From: Parabacteroides sp. AM08-6 | GTDB taxonomy: Bacteria; Bacteroidota; Bacteroidia; Bacteroidales; Tannerellaceae | NCBI RefSeq assembly: GCF_003473295.1 | Contig: NZ_QRMP01000035.1 | Coordinates: 1-35,288, forward strand | Length of the DNA stretch: 35,288 bases | Reading direction: 5' to 3' | In this document: piece by piece, positions 6,486 through 13,069 of the stretch | Layout: each line of letters starts with the position of its first letter | Position numbering within the stretch: position 1 is the stretch's first letter | The notes under the pieces: generated by a model | What the model saw: the letters and a program-made list of their open reading frames with translations, nothing else | What the model was told of the DNA's origin: nothing | The model's database searches: none | Made by a program: the position numbers and the translations under genes

Positions 6486-7718
6486 CTAACCATAATCGTT
6501 ATCTGCATAGGGTACGGAAACAGGCTTTATCCTGTACCCGTATACCGGATAATTGTAGTTGCTGATACGTTTCTGTACCCGTTTGAATCCGGCTTTCCGC
6601 AATGCTTCGCCCAACCGTTTTTCTGATAACTGCATGGGGCAGACATCCCGTAAATAAGTGAGGATTTGCGCTGTCGTCATAAAGAACAGGCTTTCTTCTT
6701 CCTCTGCGGGTTTCTCAAAATACTGCATCAGCATTTCAAACTCAACTGTTTGCACCTCAAATTCCGCATTTGTCAGGTACAGTTCTTCAATCTCGGTATC
6801 ATTAAACCAATAGCGTACACCTTGCCGATACAAGTACATGATTTCGGAATAGACATTATCCATGTTGATACTTTCTGCTGTCGGTTTATCAATGTGCAGG
6901 ACTTCAAAAGGCAGAAATCGTCTGTTCCCTGTCGGGTCTGTCAAGAACTCGTTTCCGTTCACCGAAGCCATGAAGCTGGCTAAGTGCGGATATTCCTCTA
7001 TGTAAATATCATACGGTCTACGGTATTTGACTGCCGGGGTGGTTATCAGGTTCTTTAGTGCGTTTTCATTCTGCTTGTTGAGTTCCTTTAGCTGGTCGTC
7101 GATGTTGATAAACAGATATTCGGCTATCAGTGTCAGAATATCTTTGCTCTGTGGGTCTATCTTCCCGGTAAATAGATAGTTTTTTAGTGGTGACGGGCAA
7201 AGGTTATCCAGCCACCATGTTTTGAACTGTCCCTGCTTGTCGCCAGTAAGGACTAAACAAGTATGGTTTTGACAGCTTGTGTCATTCATGGCATTAGCTA
7301 CCACACCGACAAGCCATTTCGTAAAATACTCCTCCCACTTGCCGGGATTGGCAACTTGCACCGTGTTCAATAGTTTTTTGATATATCCATGTCCGGCAGG
7401 ATTCAACAAGGGTAGGGCAGTAAGGTATTCCCGTATGGGATGCACCTTATTTGCGAAATCGCTTTCCAATATCATACGTATATTGTCGGCAGAGGTGGCA
7501 ACACCTACGGTAACATCCAGTTTGCGCCTGAAAGAGTTCAAAGCAAACTTTGTGACTGGCTGATACAAACCGGAAGTATTTGCAGCCCGGTATTCTGTCC
7601 TGCTTTTCACAATATTAAACCGGAAGTCGTACAAGGAATTAAGCTGCCTTTCGATGCGCTCGTTCTTGGATAGCCTACCCTCGATGTGTTCCGCTTCGTT
7701 ATCCCTTTTCTCTTTCAT
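6486..7718 (-). CDS. VapE-type (virulence-associated E) P-loop ATPase/helicase
   Basis: Taken from ATG 7716-7718 (MKEKRDNEAEHIEGRLSKNE) the protein has 410 residues; a longer frame to 7811 only reads through the upstream HTH gene in another phase and is rejected. The core matches the VapE/primase-helicase family (PF05272). It has a Walker A-like GDKQGQFKT (about 159-167), a Walker B-like LFINIDDQL (202-210), and the conserved NEFLTDPTGNRRFLPFEV segment (256-273). The C-terminal part (TTAQILTYLRDV, LGEALRKAGFKRVQKR) looks like a winged-helix module. Such proteins are SF3-like helicases that act with an element-encoded primase to copy the excised DNA. The start overlaps the end of the upstream HTH gene by 20 bases, so both are one operon. 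It is typical for Bacteroides mobilizable islands. Confidence 0.87.
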   Translation of the reverse strand: MKEKRDNEAEHIEGRLSKNERIERQLNSLYDFRFNIVKSRTEYRAANTSGLYQPVTKFALNSFRRKLDVTVGVATSADNIRMILESDFANKVHPIREYLTALPLLNPAGHGYIKKLLNTVQVANPGKWEEYFTKWLVGVVANAMNDTSCQNHTCLVLTGDKQGQFKTWWLDNLCPSPLKNYLFTGKIDPQSKDILTLIAEYLFINIDDQLKELNKQNENALKNLITTPAVKYRRPYDIYIEEYPHLASFMASVNGNEFLTDPTGNRRFLPFEVLHIDKPTAESINMDNVYSEIMYLYRQGVRYWFNDTEIEELYLTNAEFEVQTVEFEMLMQYFEKPAEEEESLFFMTTAQILTYLRDVCPMQLSEKRLGEALRKAGFKRVQKRISNYNYPVYGYRIKPVSVPYADNDYG

Positions 7719-8004
7719 CGGATAGTTTGTTGGAAGCTGGTACATATTGTTGCTGCATCCACCGCTGCAACTCGTCCACATCGAAACGTAAGGAGCGTCC
7801 ACGCTTGACACATGGTATTGCTCCGCTGCTGGCTAAGTGGTAGAGGTAATTAACTGAATATCCGGTTATCCGACTGGCTACGAATATTTTGACTAAAACG
7901 GACTGCTTGCTGTCCGGTTCTTCGGATGAAGAACTGATTACGGGGGAAATCATCTTTTCGATGTTTTCCAACCGCTTGAAAATTTCTTCAAAAGGATTGT
8001 TCAT
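7699..8004 (-). CDS. Excisionase-like helix-turn-helix protein upstream of the helicase
   Basis: This 101-residue protein has an N-terminal helix (NPFEEIFKRLENIEKMI), a polar linker, and an HTH_17 domain (VFVASRITGYSVNYLYHLASSG-like segment at about 40-62, then the wing CVKRGRSLRFDVDELQRWMQQQ). The signature GRSLRFDVDELQRWM is characteristic of the small Bacteroidetes excisionase/regulator proteins that precede a primase/helicase gene in mobile elements. Its stop lies inside the start of the VapE gene (20-base overlap). A hairpin directly in front of its ATG could control translation. The probable job is control of, or participation in, excision and replication. Confidence 0.85.
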   Translation of the reverse strand: MNNPFEEIFKRLENIEKMISPVISSSSEEPDSKQSVLVKIFVASRITGYSVNYLYHLASSGAIPCVKRGRSLRFDVDELQRWMQQQYVPASNKLSDEREKG

Positions 8005-8030
8005 GGTGCTTTATTTTTTGAATTAGCACC
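8005..8030 (-). promoter_or_regulatory. Hairpin abutting the start codon of the HTH gene
   Basis: On the minus strand GGTGCT (8030-8025) and AGCACC (8010-8005) are perfect arms around an A-rich 14-base loop, and the ATG at 8004-8002 follows the 3' arm directly. The pairing could act as an operator for dimeric HTH protein or as a translational switch hiding the start region. Confidence 0.45.
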
Positions 8031-8346
8031 ACAAATAAAATAAGAAAAAATGGTAAAAAACAAAGTGTCAGGCGTTTGGAATTGCTTTGCTCGGCTCTGC
8101 TTCAAAATACTATCAGACCGTGAAAGTTCGTTTGTGTTCTTCACCTTATTATAATAGGGAATGAAACGTGAACGAAGTTCTTTATATCGCTTACCTTTTT
8201 CAGTTTTTCTTATTCTTTTCTTTATGCAAGTGGGACAAGTGAGGACATATAAGGACATCTGCGGACAGTCTGAAACAAGCTATTATTCAAGGCTATATAT
8301 TTGCATCAAACAAGAAAAAAGAAGTAAAATCAAAATATAATGAAAT
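8031..8346. other. Divergent intergenic region between the two HTH transcription units
   Basis: The stretch separates the minus-strand replication operon from the plus-strand HTH pair. A minus-strand frame of 85 codons (8258 to 8001, with a CPTC motif and stop overlapping the HTH start as ATGA) exists but has no recognisable family. I do not call it a gene, though the overlap makes it worth remembering. A plus-strand -7 box is at 8296-8303. Confidence 0.4.
8296..8303 (+). promoter_or_regulatory. -7 promoter box for the plus-strand HTH pair
   Basis: TATATTTG fits TAnnTTTG and lies 43 bases upstream of the ATG at 8347. No clear -33 TTTG is seen at the right distance. Confidence 0.5.
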
Positions 8347-8634
8347 ATGGAAATAGTAACCATTGAAAAGAAAACATTCGAACTTTGGCAGGAAAAGTTT
8401 AACCACTTTATCAATCGTATGGATGCCCTGTGTATTCCTTTGCGGAGAAAACAAGATAAGTGGCTGGATAACTGTGAAATCTGCCGTTTGCTGAACGTGT
8501 CTGCCCGGACGATGCAAACTTATCGTAATATGGGTAAATTGCCTTATTCACAAATCAATAACAAGATTTATTATAAGGTTTCGGACGTGGAAACTTTTAT
8601 GCAAAATCACGTGAAGAATAACTCTAAAAAATAG
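8347..8634 (+). CDS. Helix-turn-helix protein, paralogue 1 of the HTH pair
   Basis: A 95-residue protein with an N-terminal helix (KKTFELWQEKFNHFINRMDALC) and an HTH_17-type winged domain (WLDNCEICRLLNVSARTMQ, LPYSQINNKIYYKVSDVETFM). It is close in layout to the proteins at 2562 and 8640. Two such genes in tandem are a frequent signature of Bacteroides integrative elements, where they are annotated as excision/mobilization regulators. The next gene starts 5 bases after its stop, so they form one transcript. Which of them works as the excisionase cannot be decided from the sequence. Confidence 0.85.
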   Translation: MEIVTIEKKTFELWQEKFNHFINRMDALCIPLRRKQDKWLDNCEICRLLNVSARTMQTYRNMGKLPYSQINNKIYYKVSDVETFMQNHVKNNSKK

Positions 8635-8639
8635 AACTT

Positions 8640-8936
8640 ATGGATTTGATAACAAAAGATTCCAATACAACACAAGTATTGTTTTCATCCCTTGACCGGG
8701 TGTTGGAGAATGTGGAATACATGATAACAAATTATCGTCCGCTACTGGGTGGTGAGCATTACCTGACGGGTGAGGAAGTCTGCCAAAAACTGTGTATTAG
8801 TAAACGGACTTTGCAGGATTACAGGGATACGGGACTGTTGGGATATGTGCAGCTTCCGGGAAAAATCATTTATCGGGAAAGTGATATAATGAATTTATTA
8901 GATAAGTATTACAGGAATGATAACTTGAAATATTGA
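8640..8936 (+). CDS. Helix-turn-helix protein, paralogue 2 of the HTH pair
   Basis: A 98-residue protein: helical N-terminus (VLFSSLDRVLENVEYMITNYRP), then the HTH (YLTGEEVCQKLCISKRTLQDYR) and wing (GYVQLPGKIIYRESDIMNLLDKYY). It is translated right after paralogue 1 (5-base gap) and is followed by a strong hairpin at 8984-9027, making a two-gene unit. Function as a directionality factor or repressor for the integrase or the transfer genes is inferred from the family and position. Confidence 0.85.
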   Translation: MDLITKDSNTTQVLFSSLDRVLENVEYMITNYRPLLGGEHYLTGEEVCQKLCISKRTLQDYRDTGLLGYVQLPGKIIYRESDIMNLLDKYYRNDNLKY

Positions 8937-8983
8937 AAGCATGAAATATTGAAACCTTGTTTTCTTGGTGTATTGGTTTATTG

Positions 8984-9027
8984 AAAGCCAGCAATCTTGT
9001 TTTATTGAAAACAGTATTGCTGGCTTT
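8984..9027. terminator. Bidirectional hairpin terminator
   Basis: AAAGCCAGCAAT (8984-8995) pairs perfectly with ATTGCTGGCTTT (9016-9027), 12 base pairs with a 20-base loop. It lies between the plus-strand HTH pair and the convergent AlbA_2 gene ending at 9036. The surrounding bases are full of ATTGAAA/TATTGAAA near-repeats. Confidence 0.7.
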
Positions 9028-9035
9028 ACTGATAC

Positions 9036-10199
9036 TCATTTACTTGCTTTTACTTTTACTCGTAATAATTCTTTTTTGAAAATCTTTATATGATTGGATA
9101 AATCACTAAGGACTGCGACTATTTCAGGGATTGCTTCTTCTGAACAGACAACTTTAAAACTGTTTTTTAATTTATCAAAACGTTCTAACCATATAAAATT
9201 ATTATATTCTGGATTTGTTGGATTTGTATCTGGATTTTTTACCTCAAAATTTTCATCATTAACCCAGCCTAAATATTTCATTAAAATTTTTAATTGTACG
9301 CTTGATACTCTAAAACCAGATAATTTTACGACTTCTGCCAATAGAGTTGTTAAGGATATGTATTCTCTTGGTACTGTGGTCTTGATTTCTCCAACAATTT
9401 TGTATAATGGCTTCCCTTCTGTATCAGATATTTTCCCTATTTCTCCAGCAGAAATAGCATTCAGTATAACATTAAATACCCCTTTCTCTGAATGGTCTAT
9501 TTCTATTTCACTACTGGATAAAATGTTATCTTTTCCATTAAATCCATAAATCTGATTACTCTTTGGATTTATAATTAGAATTTCTCTTGGATTAATATCA
9601 AAAATTTCAGGTAACAACTTTGACCAAATCTCCATAAATTCTTTATTTTTTTCATTTGATTTAATTTGTAAGAAACGATTGAAATCTTGGGTTGAATGAT
9701 TTGCTATTTCATTCTTACTTGATGCACGATATAAAATCTCTCCTTTCTTGATTTTATAATCATTGAAATCATTGACAGGTATTAATACTTGATTTTGTTT
9801 TTCTATTAGCAAATAATAAAATTGACGAGTGCCTAATTGAAAGGACTGTAAATCAATATTTACTCCTATTTTTGTGATTTTCTCAAATTTTTGAGTGATT
9901 AAGTTTAAATCTATCTTTGTTAATAAATCAAGATTCTTAGAGTCAAGTCCAGTATCATTTAATTTTCCTGTGGCTGTATTTTCCTCTATGCCTAAAATAA
10001 TAATACCTCCATTTCCATTAGAAAAAGATAAGATGTCTTTTGCTAAATTTCTCATGAAAATTTCTAAAGCATCATTTATACCAAAGAAATTTAATTCTTT
10101 TTTATAATCATACAAATGATTTTCTTTAGGAAATACTCCGTAGTCTTTTAAATCTCGGATTGTTAATATAATTTGCTCCTTTAATTCATTTAGTGTCAT
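9036..10199 (-). CDS. Schlafen/AlbA_2-domain protein, AT-rich cargo gene
   Basis: This 387-residue protein carries an N-terminal AlbA_2 (Schlafen-like) module: DYKKEL at residues 31-36 and AKDILSFSNGNGGIIILGIEE at about 53-73, the standard motifs of the family. The middle (about 100-190) continues with the KKGEILYRASSKNEIA segment also common in these proteins. The C-terminal half (190-387) has no domain I recognise; it includes predicted beta/alpha stretches and a lysine-rich end (FKKELLRVKVKASK). AlbA_2 proteins bind nucleic acids, and relatives occur in regulators and in some anti-phage systems; the role here is unknown. The gene is strikingly AT-rich and uses many A/T-ending codons compared with the mobilization genes. 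It also sits between the regulator pair and the integrase, a common cargo position. I infer a recently acquired accessory or defence gene. Confidence 0.72.
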   Translation of the reverse strand: MTLNELKEQIILTIRDLKDYGVFPKENHLYDYKKELNFFGINDALEIFMRNLAKDILSFSNGNGGIIILGIEENTATGKLNDTGLDSKNLDLLTKIDLNLITQKFEKITKIGVNIDLQSFQLGTRQFYYLLIEKQNQVLIPVNDFNDYKIKKGEILYRASSKNEIANHSTQDFNRFLQIKSNEKNKEFMEIWSKLLPEIFDINPREILIINPKSNQIYGFNGKDNILSSSEIEIDHSEKGVFNVILNAISAGEIGKISDTEGKPLYKIVGEIKTTVPREYISLTTLLAEVVKLSGFRVSSVQLKILMKYLGWVNDENFEVKNPDTNPTNPEYNNFIWLERFDKLKNSFKVVCSEEAIPEIVAVLSDLSNHIKIFKKELLRVKVKASK

Positions 10200-10275
10200 A
10201 TGGCTGTTATTTTGTAATTGGCAAATATACTTATAAATACCTTATTTCTTATTTGTAATGCTATCTATTTGGTAT

Positions 10276-11493
10276 TTAATATATCAGATTCTTTTCTACT
10301 TCTTGCATATCTCTCAATATACTTTGGTCTAATACCTTGGCATAATGCTGTGTCATTCTCGTAGATGAATGCCCTAACATTTTAGACACATTTGGAAGTG
10401 ATACATTGTTAGCCAGTGCGATGACGCTTGCAAAGCTGTGCCGGGCGGTGTGCGTGGTCAGATTTTTTCTAATTCCGCAAAGGTCGGCAATTTCTTTCAA
10501 ATAACTGTTCATCTTCTGATTACATGGAACAGGTAACATAACGCCTTTGTCAAGGCAATACGGATTGTCCTTGTATTTGTCAAGTATCTGTTTCGGAATG
10601 CTCAAAAGCGGAATATTACAAAGGTTATTTGTTTTTTCACGGGCTTTTACTATCCATAAATTACCGTTACTATCCTCTGAAATATGTTCGGGACGTAAAT
10701 TATATACGTCTATAAATGCCAATCCGGTGTACACACAGAAAATGAATACATCCCGTACCAGTTCCAGCCGTTCTATCTTAAATTCTTTCTGCCATATCTT
10801 ATTAATTTCAGTTTGGCTAAGGAACTGTTTGTTTACTTCCACCTCGTGAAACTTGATTCCGGCAAACGGGTTTTTCGTTATCCATTCGTTTGCAATAGCA
10901 AGGTTTATCACTTTCTTGAAACACTTCATATAACGGATAACGGTATTCTGTGCGCAATGCTTTTCCGTTTTCAGGTATAAATCAAAGTTGCGCACCAATT
11001 CCCCGTTTACTTCACGCAGTAGAATATCATCTACCCTATAATCCCGTTTCACCAGTTCCATGAGGTATTTAAGGCAATTATCGTAACGTCTTACGGTAAT
11101 GTCGGCATAATCCGTTCCGATTAGCTTCCGGCAGTTGTCGTTATGCTCCTTGAATACATTATATAATGTTTTGAAAGTTTCGTCCTTTCCCTGATAGCGG
11201 TTTACTATGGCACGGGCGGAAATAATCTTTCCCTCCAGTTCTAAATCTTGGTAGATTTGATAGAATTTCACACGCAAGGCATCAATGTAATGGTTTAGTT
11301 CTACGGAATTACGGTCTTTGCCTATTGATTTCTCTTTGTCCTGCGACCAAAGTGGGACTTTGGCACTTCGTTTTAGTTGAAGTTCCACATATAAGCGGTC
11401 ATAAGTGACACGTACACGCACGGGTGCTTCCCCGTTTTTTAACAGTTTGCTTCTCTTGATGAAGAACAAAACGCTGAATCTCTTTCTTTCCAT
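10276..11493 (-). CDS. int: Tyrosine recombinase (Bacteroidetes-type integrase)
   Basis: From ATG 11491-11493 (MERKRFSVLFFIKRSKLLKNG) this is a 405-residue integrase; an upstream TTG at 11502 is less likely. Domains: an N-terminal arm-binding beta region with VRVRVTYDRLYVELQLKRS (to about 95), a SAM-like core-binding domain (about 105-215), and the catalytic domain. Catalytic residues visible are the HTARHSFAS box (His348, Arg351), LGHSSTRMTQHYAKV (His375, Tyr384) and a lysine in IVKAREKTNN. The usual first arginine (TGLR) is replaced by alanine in YTGLAFIDV (about residue 259), as in many Bacteroides element integrases. The gene ends the element, facing away from tRNA-Phe, which is the probable attachment site. 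A -7 box lies 22 bases upstream. Confidence 0.95.
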   Translation of the reverse strand: MERKRFSVLFFIKRSKLLKNGEAPVRVRVTYDRLYVELQLKRSAKVPLWSQDKEKSIGKDRNSVELNHYIDALRVKFYQIYQDLELEGKIISARAIVNRYQGKDETFKTLYNVFKEHNDNCRKLIGTDYADITVRRYDNCLKYLMELVKRDYRVDDILLREVNGELVRNFDLYLKTEKHCAQNTVIRYMKCFKKVINLAIANEWITKNPFAGIKFHEVEVNKQFLSQTEINKIWQKEFKIERLELVRDVFIFCVYTGLAFIDVYNLRPEHISEDSNGNLWIVKAREKTNNLCNIPLLSIPKQILDKYKDNPYCLDKGVMLPVPCNQKMNSYLKEIADLCGIRKNLTTHTARHSFASVIALANNVSLPNVSKMLGHSSTRMTQHYAKVLDQSILRDMQEVEKNLIY

Positions 11494-11514
11494 ACTGCTC
11501 AATTTTTAATGATA

Positions 11515-11522
11515 CAAAGTTA
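11515..11522 (-). promoter_or_regulatory. -7 promoter box of the integrase gene
   Basis: CAAAGTTA on the plus strand reads TAACTTTG on the minus strand, matching TAnnTTTG, 22 bases ahead of the integrase ATG. It directly abuts the tRNA-like segment at 11522-11540, so binding of integrase or excisionase to that segment could affect transcription. Confidence 0.6.
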
Positions 11523-11540
11523 GGAAATCGAACCGAGGAC
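11522..11540. repeat. Degenerate copy of the tRNA-Phe T-arm in front of the integrase (possible att-related site)
   Basis: AGGAAATCGAACCGAGGAC (11522-11540) resembles AGGAATCGAACCGGGGAC inside tRNA-Phe (11755-11772), with one extra A and one substitution. Integrases of such elements commonly recognise the 3' part of a tRNA gene, so this may be a crossover site, a relic of a previous insertion, or chance. Confidence 0.45.
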
Positions 11541-11686
11541 TCTGTTATGTAGAATAGTGCAACGTGCTGTAAAAGAATGAAGTAGCTATTGCGCAGTGGA
11601 ACATTCAGGGCTTTCTAAAACCGTCCCCTGAATAAGGACGTACAGTTTGCTTTAATCCCACTTATTTTGCCTATTCTTGGAAATGA
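11541..11686. other. Gene-free right end region of the element
   Basis: No coding sequence is visible between the integrase leader and the tRNA-Phe terminator. It contains an inverted repeat ATTCAGGG (11603-11610) / CCCTGAAT (11626-11633) with a 15-base loop, whose core recurs in the next hairpin. The element's right end probably falls here or at the tRNA 3' end; the exact base cannot be fixed without an empty site. Confidence 0.45.
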
Positions 11687-11688
11687 AA

Positions 11689-11720
11689 AATCCCTGAACT
11701 TCTTTGAAATTCAGGGATTT
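11689..11720 (-). terminator. Hairpin terminator downstream of tRNA-Phe
   Basis: AAATCCCTGAA (about 11688-11698) pairs with TTCAGGGATTT (11710-11720). On the minus strand the hairpin is followed by TTTTTCATTTCC, as expected for an intrinsic terminator 25 bases past the tRNA-Phe 3' end. Confidence 0.7.
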
Positions 11721-11744
11721 ACATCGTTTTTCTTTTCTTAAAAG

Positions 11745-11817
11745 TGGTGCCACCAGGAATCGAACCGGGGACACAAGGATTTTCAGTCCTTTGCTCTACC
11801 AACTGAGCTATGGCACC
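11745..11817 (-). tRNA. tRNA-Phe (anticodon GAA)
   Basis: A complete 73-base cloverleaf reads on the minus strand: acceptor GGTGCCA paired with TGGCACC plus discriminator A, D arm AGCTCAGTTGGTAGAGC, anticodon stem-loop with GGACTGAAAATCC (GAA), and T arm with GGTTCGATTCC. CCA is not encoded in full beyond the discriminator. It has a consensus promoter at 11838-11868 and a terminator at 11689-11720. It is the likely integration target of the adjacent element. Confidence 0.97.
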
Positions 11818-11837
11818 GTTGTTTTGTTTGACGGGTG

Positions 11838-11868
11838 CAAAGGTAAATATTATTTGTTATAGTCCAAA
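11838..11868 (-). promoter_or_regulatory. Consensus Bacteroidales promoter for tRNA-Phe
   Basis: On the minus strand TTTG (11868-11865), 19 bases, then TACCTTTG (11845-11838) match the -33/-7 consensus. The -7 box lies 20 bases before the tRNA 5' end. Confidence 0.85.
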
Positions 11869-11957
11869 TATTTTAGGGGGAAAAAATAAGGATGTTTGCT
11901 GTTGTGGTAGATGATGGAGGAAAATGATAGTTTCGATGAAAAAAAATGACGAAAGTG

Positions 11958-11987
11958 TTTGCGAGTTTAAATTTATTTGTACCTTTG
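11958..11987 (+). promoter_or_regulatory. Consensus Bacteroidales promoter for tRNA-Pro
   Basis: TTTG (11958-11961), 18 bases, then TACCTTTG (11980-11987) match the -33/-7 consensus, 15 bases before the tRNA-Pro 5' end. Confidence 0.85.
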
Positions 11988-12002
11988 CAGCCGTAATCAA
12001 AA

Positions 12003-12076
12003 CGGGATGTAGCACAGTTGGCTAGCGCGCCACGTTCGGGACGTGGAGGTCGGAAGTTCGAGTCTTCTCATCCCGA
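12003..12076 (+). tRNA. tRNA-Pro (anticodon CGG)
   Basis: The 74-base cloverleaf has acceptor CGGGATG/CATCCCG with discriminator A, D arm AGCACAGTTGGCTAGCGC, anticodon stem CCACG/CGTGG with loop TTCGGGA (CGG), and T arm GGAAGTTCGAGTCTTC. It is followed at once by a terminator hairpin. It is divergent from tRNA-Phe. Confidence 0.97.
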
Positions 12077-12079
12077 CTC

Positions 12080-12116
12080 AAGGGCAAATAACTTAGAAAT
12101 AAGTGTTTGCCCTTTT
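12080..12116. terminator. Terminator of tRNA-Pro, also facing rlmH
   Basis: AAGGGCAAATAACTTA (12080-12095), a GAAA loop, and TAAGTGTTTGCCCTT (12100-12114) followed by TT form a long stem with one bulged A and one G-T pair. It separates tRNA-Pro from the convergent rlmH gene (stop at 12131). Confidence 0.85.
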
Positions 12117-12130
12117 GTTGTATAATAACC

Positions 12131-12604
12131 TTATTCATGATGATAAGGTTCGTTGTTGAGTATTGTCATAGCCCGATATACTTGTTCGATGAAAATCAAG
12201 CGAATCATTTGATGTGAAAAAGTCATCTTACTTAAGGAAATCTTTTCGGAAGCGGCTTTATAAACAGATTCGCTGAAACCATAAGGGCCCCCGATTACAA
12301 AAACAAGACGTTTGGGAATCGTGTACATCTTCTTTTCCAGATAGGCGGAAAACTGTATCGATGTGAATTCTTTTCCTTTTTCATCCAATAAGACTAAGTA
12401 ATCACCGGATTGAAGCGTTTTTAGTATCAATTCCCCCTCTTTTTCTTTTTGCTGGTCTTCGGAAAGATTTTTTGCATTCTTAATATCGGGAATAACTTCC
12501 ATTTCAAAAGGGATATAATGGGGCAATCTATTTTTATATTCATTGATCGCTTCTACAAAATAGCCGGCATCCGTTTTGCCGATTACAACCAGTGTAATTT
12601 TCAT
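12131..12604 (-). CDS. rlmH: 23S rRNA (pseudouridine1915-N3)-methyltransferase RlmH
   Basis: This 157-residue SPOUT-family enzyme methylates pseudouridine 1915 in helix 69 of 23S rRNA using SAM. The N-terminus MKITLVVIGKTDAGYFVEAINEY, the SAM-knot segment LVFVIGGPYGFSE and the C-terminal SLSKMTFSHQMIRLIFIEQVYRA followed by ILNNEPYHHE are the family hallmarks, and the length is exactly typical. It is the first gene of the core chromosome beyond the tRNA genes, divergent from the DUF4783/nadC pair. No clear -7 box was found on its strand in the 90-base divergent gap. Confidence 0.97.
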   Translation of the reverse strand: MKITLVVIGKTDAGYFVEAINEYKNRLPHYIPFEMEVIPDIKNAKNLSEDQQKEKEGELILKTLQSGDYLVLLDEKGKEFTSIQFSAYLEKKMYTIPKRLVFVIGGPYGFSESVYKAASEKISLSKMTFSHQMIRLIFIEQVYRAMTILNNEPYHHE

Positions 12605-12652
12605 TTGTTTACATTTTAAAGATTAAGGGTACTAAATTACAAGAAAAATATA

Positions 12653-12660
12653 TACCTTTG
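12653..12660 (+). promoter_or_regulatory. -7 promoter box of the DUF4783/nadC operon
   Basis: TACCTTTG matches TAnnTTTG exactly and lies 34 bases upstream of ATG 12695. The leader also has a strong GAAGGAG ribosome-binding sequence, 8-9 bases before the start, which is unusual for this group. Confidence 0.7.
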
Positions 12661-12694
12661 TATAACAATACTCATTAAAAGAAGGAGATAGCTT

Positions 12695-13066
12695 ATGAAA
12701 CGATTATTTCTTACATTGGCATTGATACTCTCATGTCTGAGTGTGATGGCTGCGGATATAGTTCCTATATCGAACGCTTTTAAAGGTGGTGACGCAACTT
12801 TACTTAGCGGAGCAATGGACAAGGAGGTCGACATGGCATTGCCGGGCTCGTCTAAGAAGTGTAGTGCAAAAGATGCTATTTCGATGTTGGAGACCTTCTT
12901 TGGAAAGAATAAACCTACCGGCTTTACGGTCGTTCACCATGCAGATAAAAAAGATACCGGATTTTTTGTCGGCAAATTACCTACTGCTTCCGGTGAATTT
13001 CGTGTGAATATAACTTATCGGGCCGAAGGTGACAAAGCGATTATACAATCAATCAGAATAGAATAA
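12695..13066 (+). CDS. DUF4783 protein, exported
   Basis: This 123-residue protein begins with a signal peptide (MKRLFLTLALILSCLSVMA, likely cut near VMA-AD). The mature part has the compact NTF2-like alpha+beta pattern of DUF4783: DIVPISNAFKGGDATLLSG, KKCSAKDAISMLETFF, then beta strands GFTVVHHADKKDTGFFVGKL, GEFRVNITYRAEGD and AIIQSIRIE. The family is restricted to Bacteroidetes, and its location immediately before nadC is conserved in Bacteroidales as far as I recall. The function is unknown. The stop is only 3 bases before the nadC start, so the two are co-translated, although the proteins act in different compartments. Confidence 0.88.
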   Translation: MKRLFLTLALILSCLSVMAADIVPISNAFKGGDATLLSGAMDKEVDMALPGSSKKCSAKDAISMLETFFGKNKPTGFTVVHHADKKDTGFFVGKLPTASGEFRVNITYRAEGDKAIIQSIRIE

Positions 13067-13069
13067 AAG

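Noticed and set aside
7719..7811. N-terminal extension of the VapE helicase
   Set aside because: It only reads the upstream HTH gene in another phase; ATG 7718 gives a normal protein.
8001..8258. 85-codon minus-strand frame with a CPTC motif, stop overlapping the HTH start (ATGA)
   Set aside because: No family resemblance, low-complexity basic composition and position in a divergent control region; the overlap alone is weak evidence.
8937..9030. Short ATTGAAA-like repeats as a CRISPR array
   Set aside because: The repeats are 7-10 bases, irregularly spaced and part of a terminator region.
9036..11502. Restriction-modification or CRISPR-type defence locus in the cargo region
   Set aside because: Only the AlbA_2 gene and the integrase are there; no methylase, nuclease motif or spaced repeats are seen.
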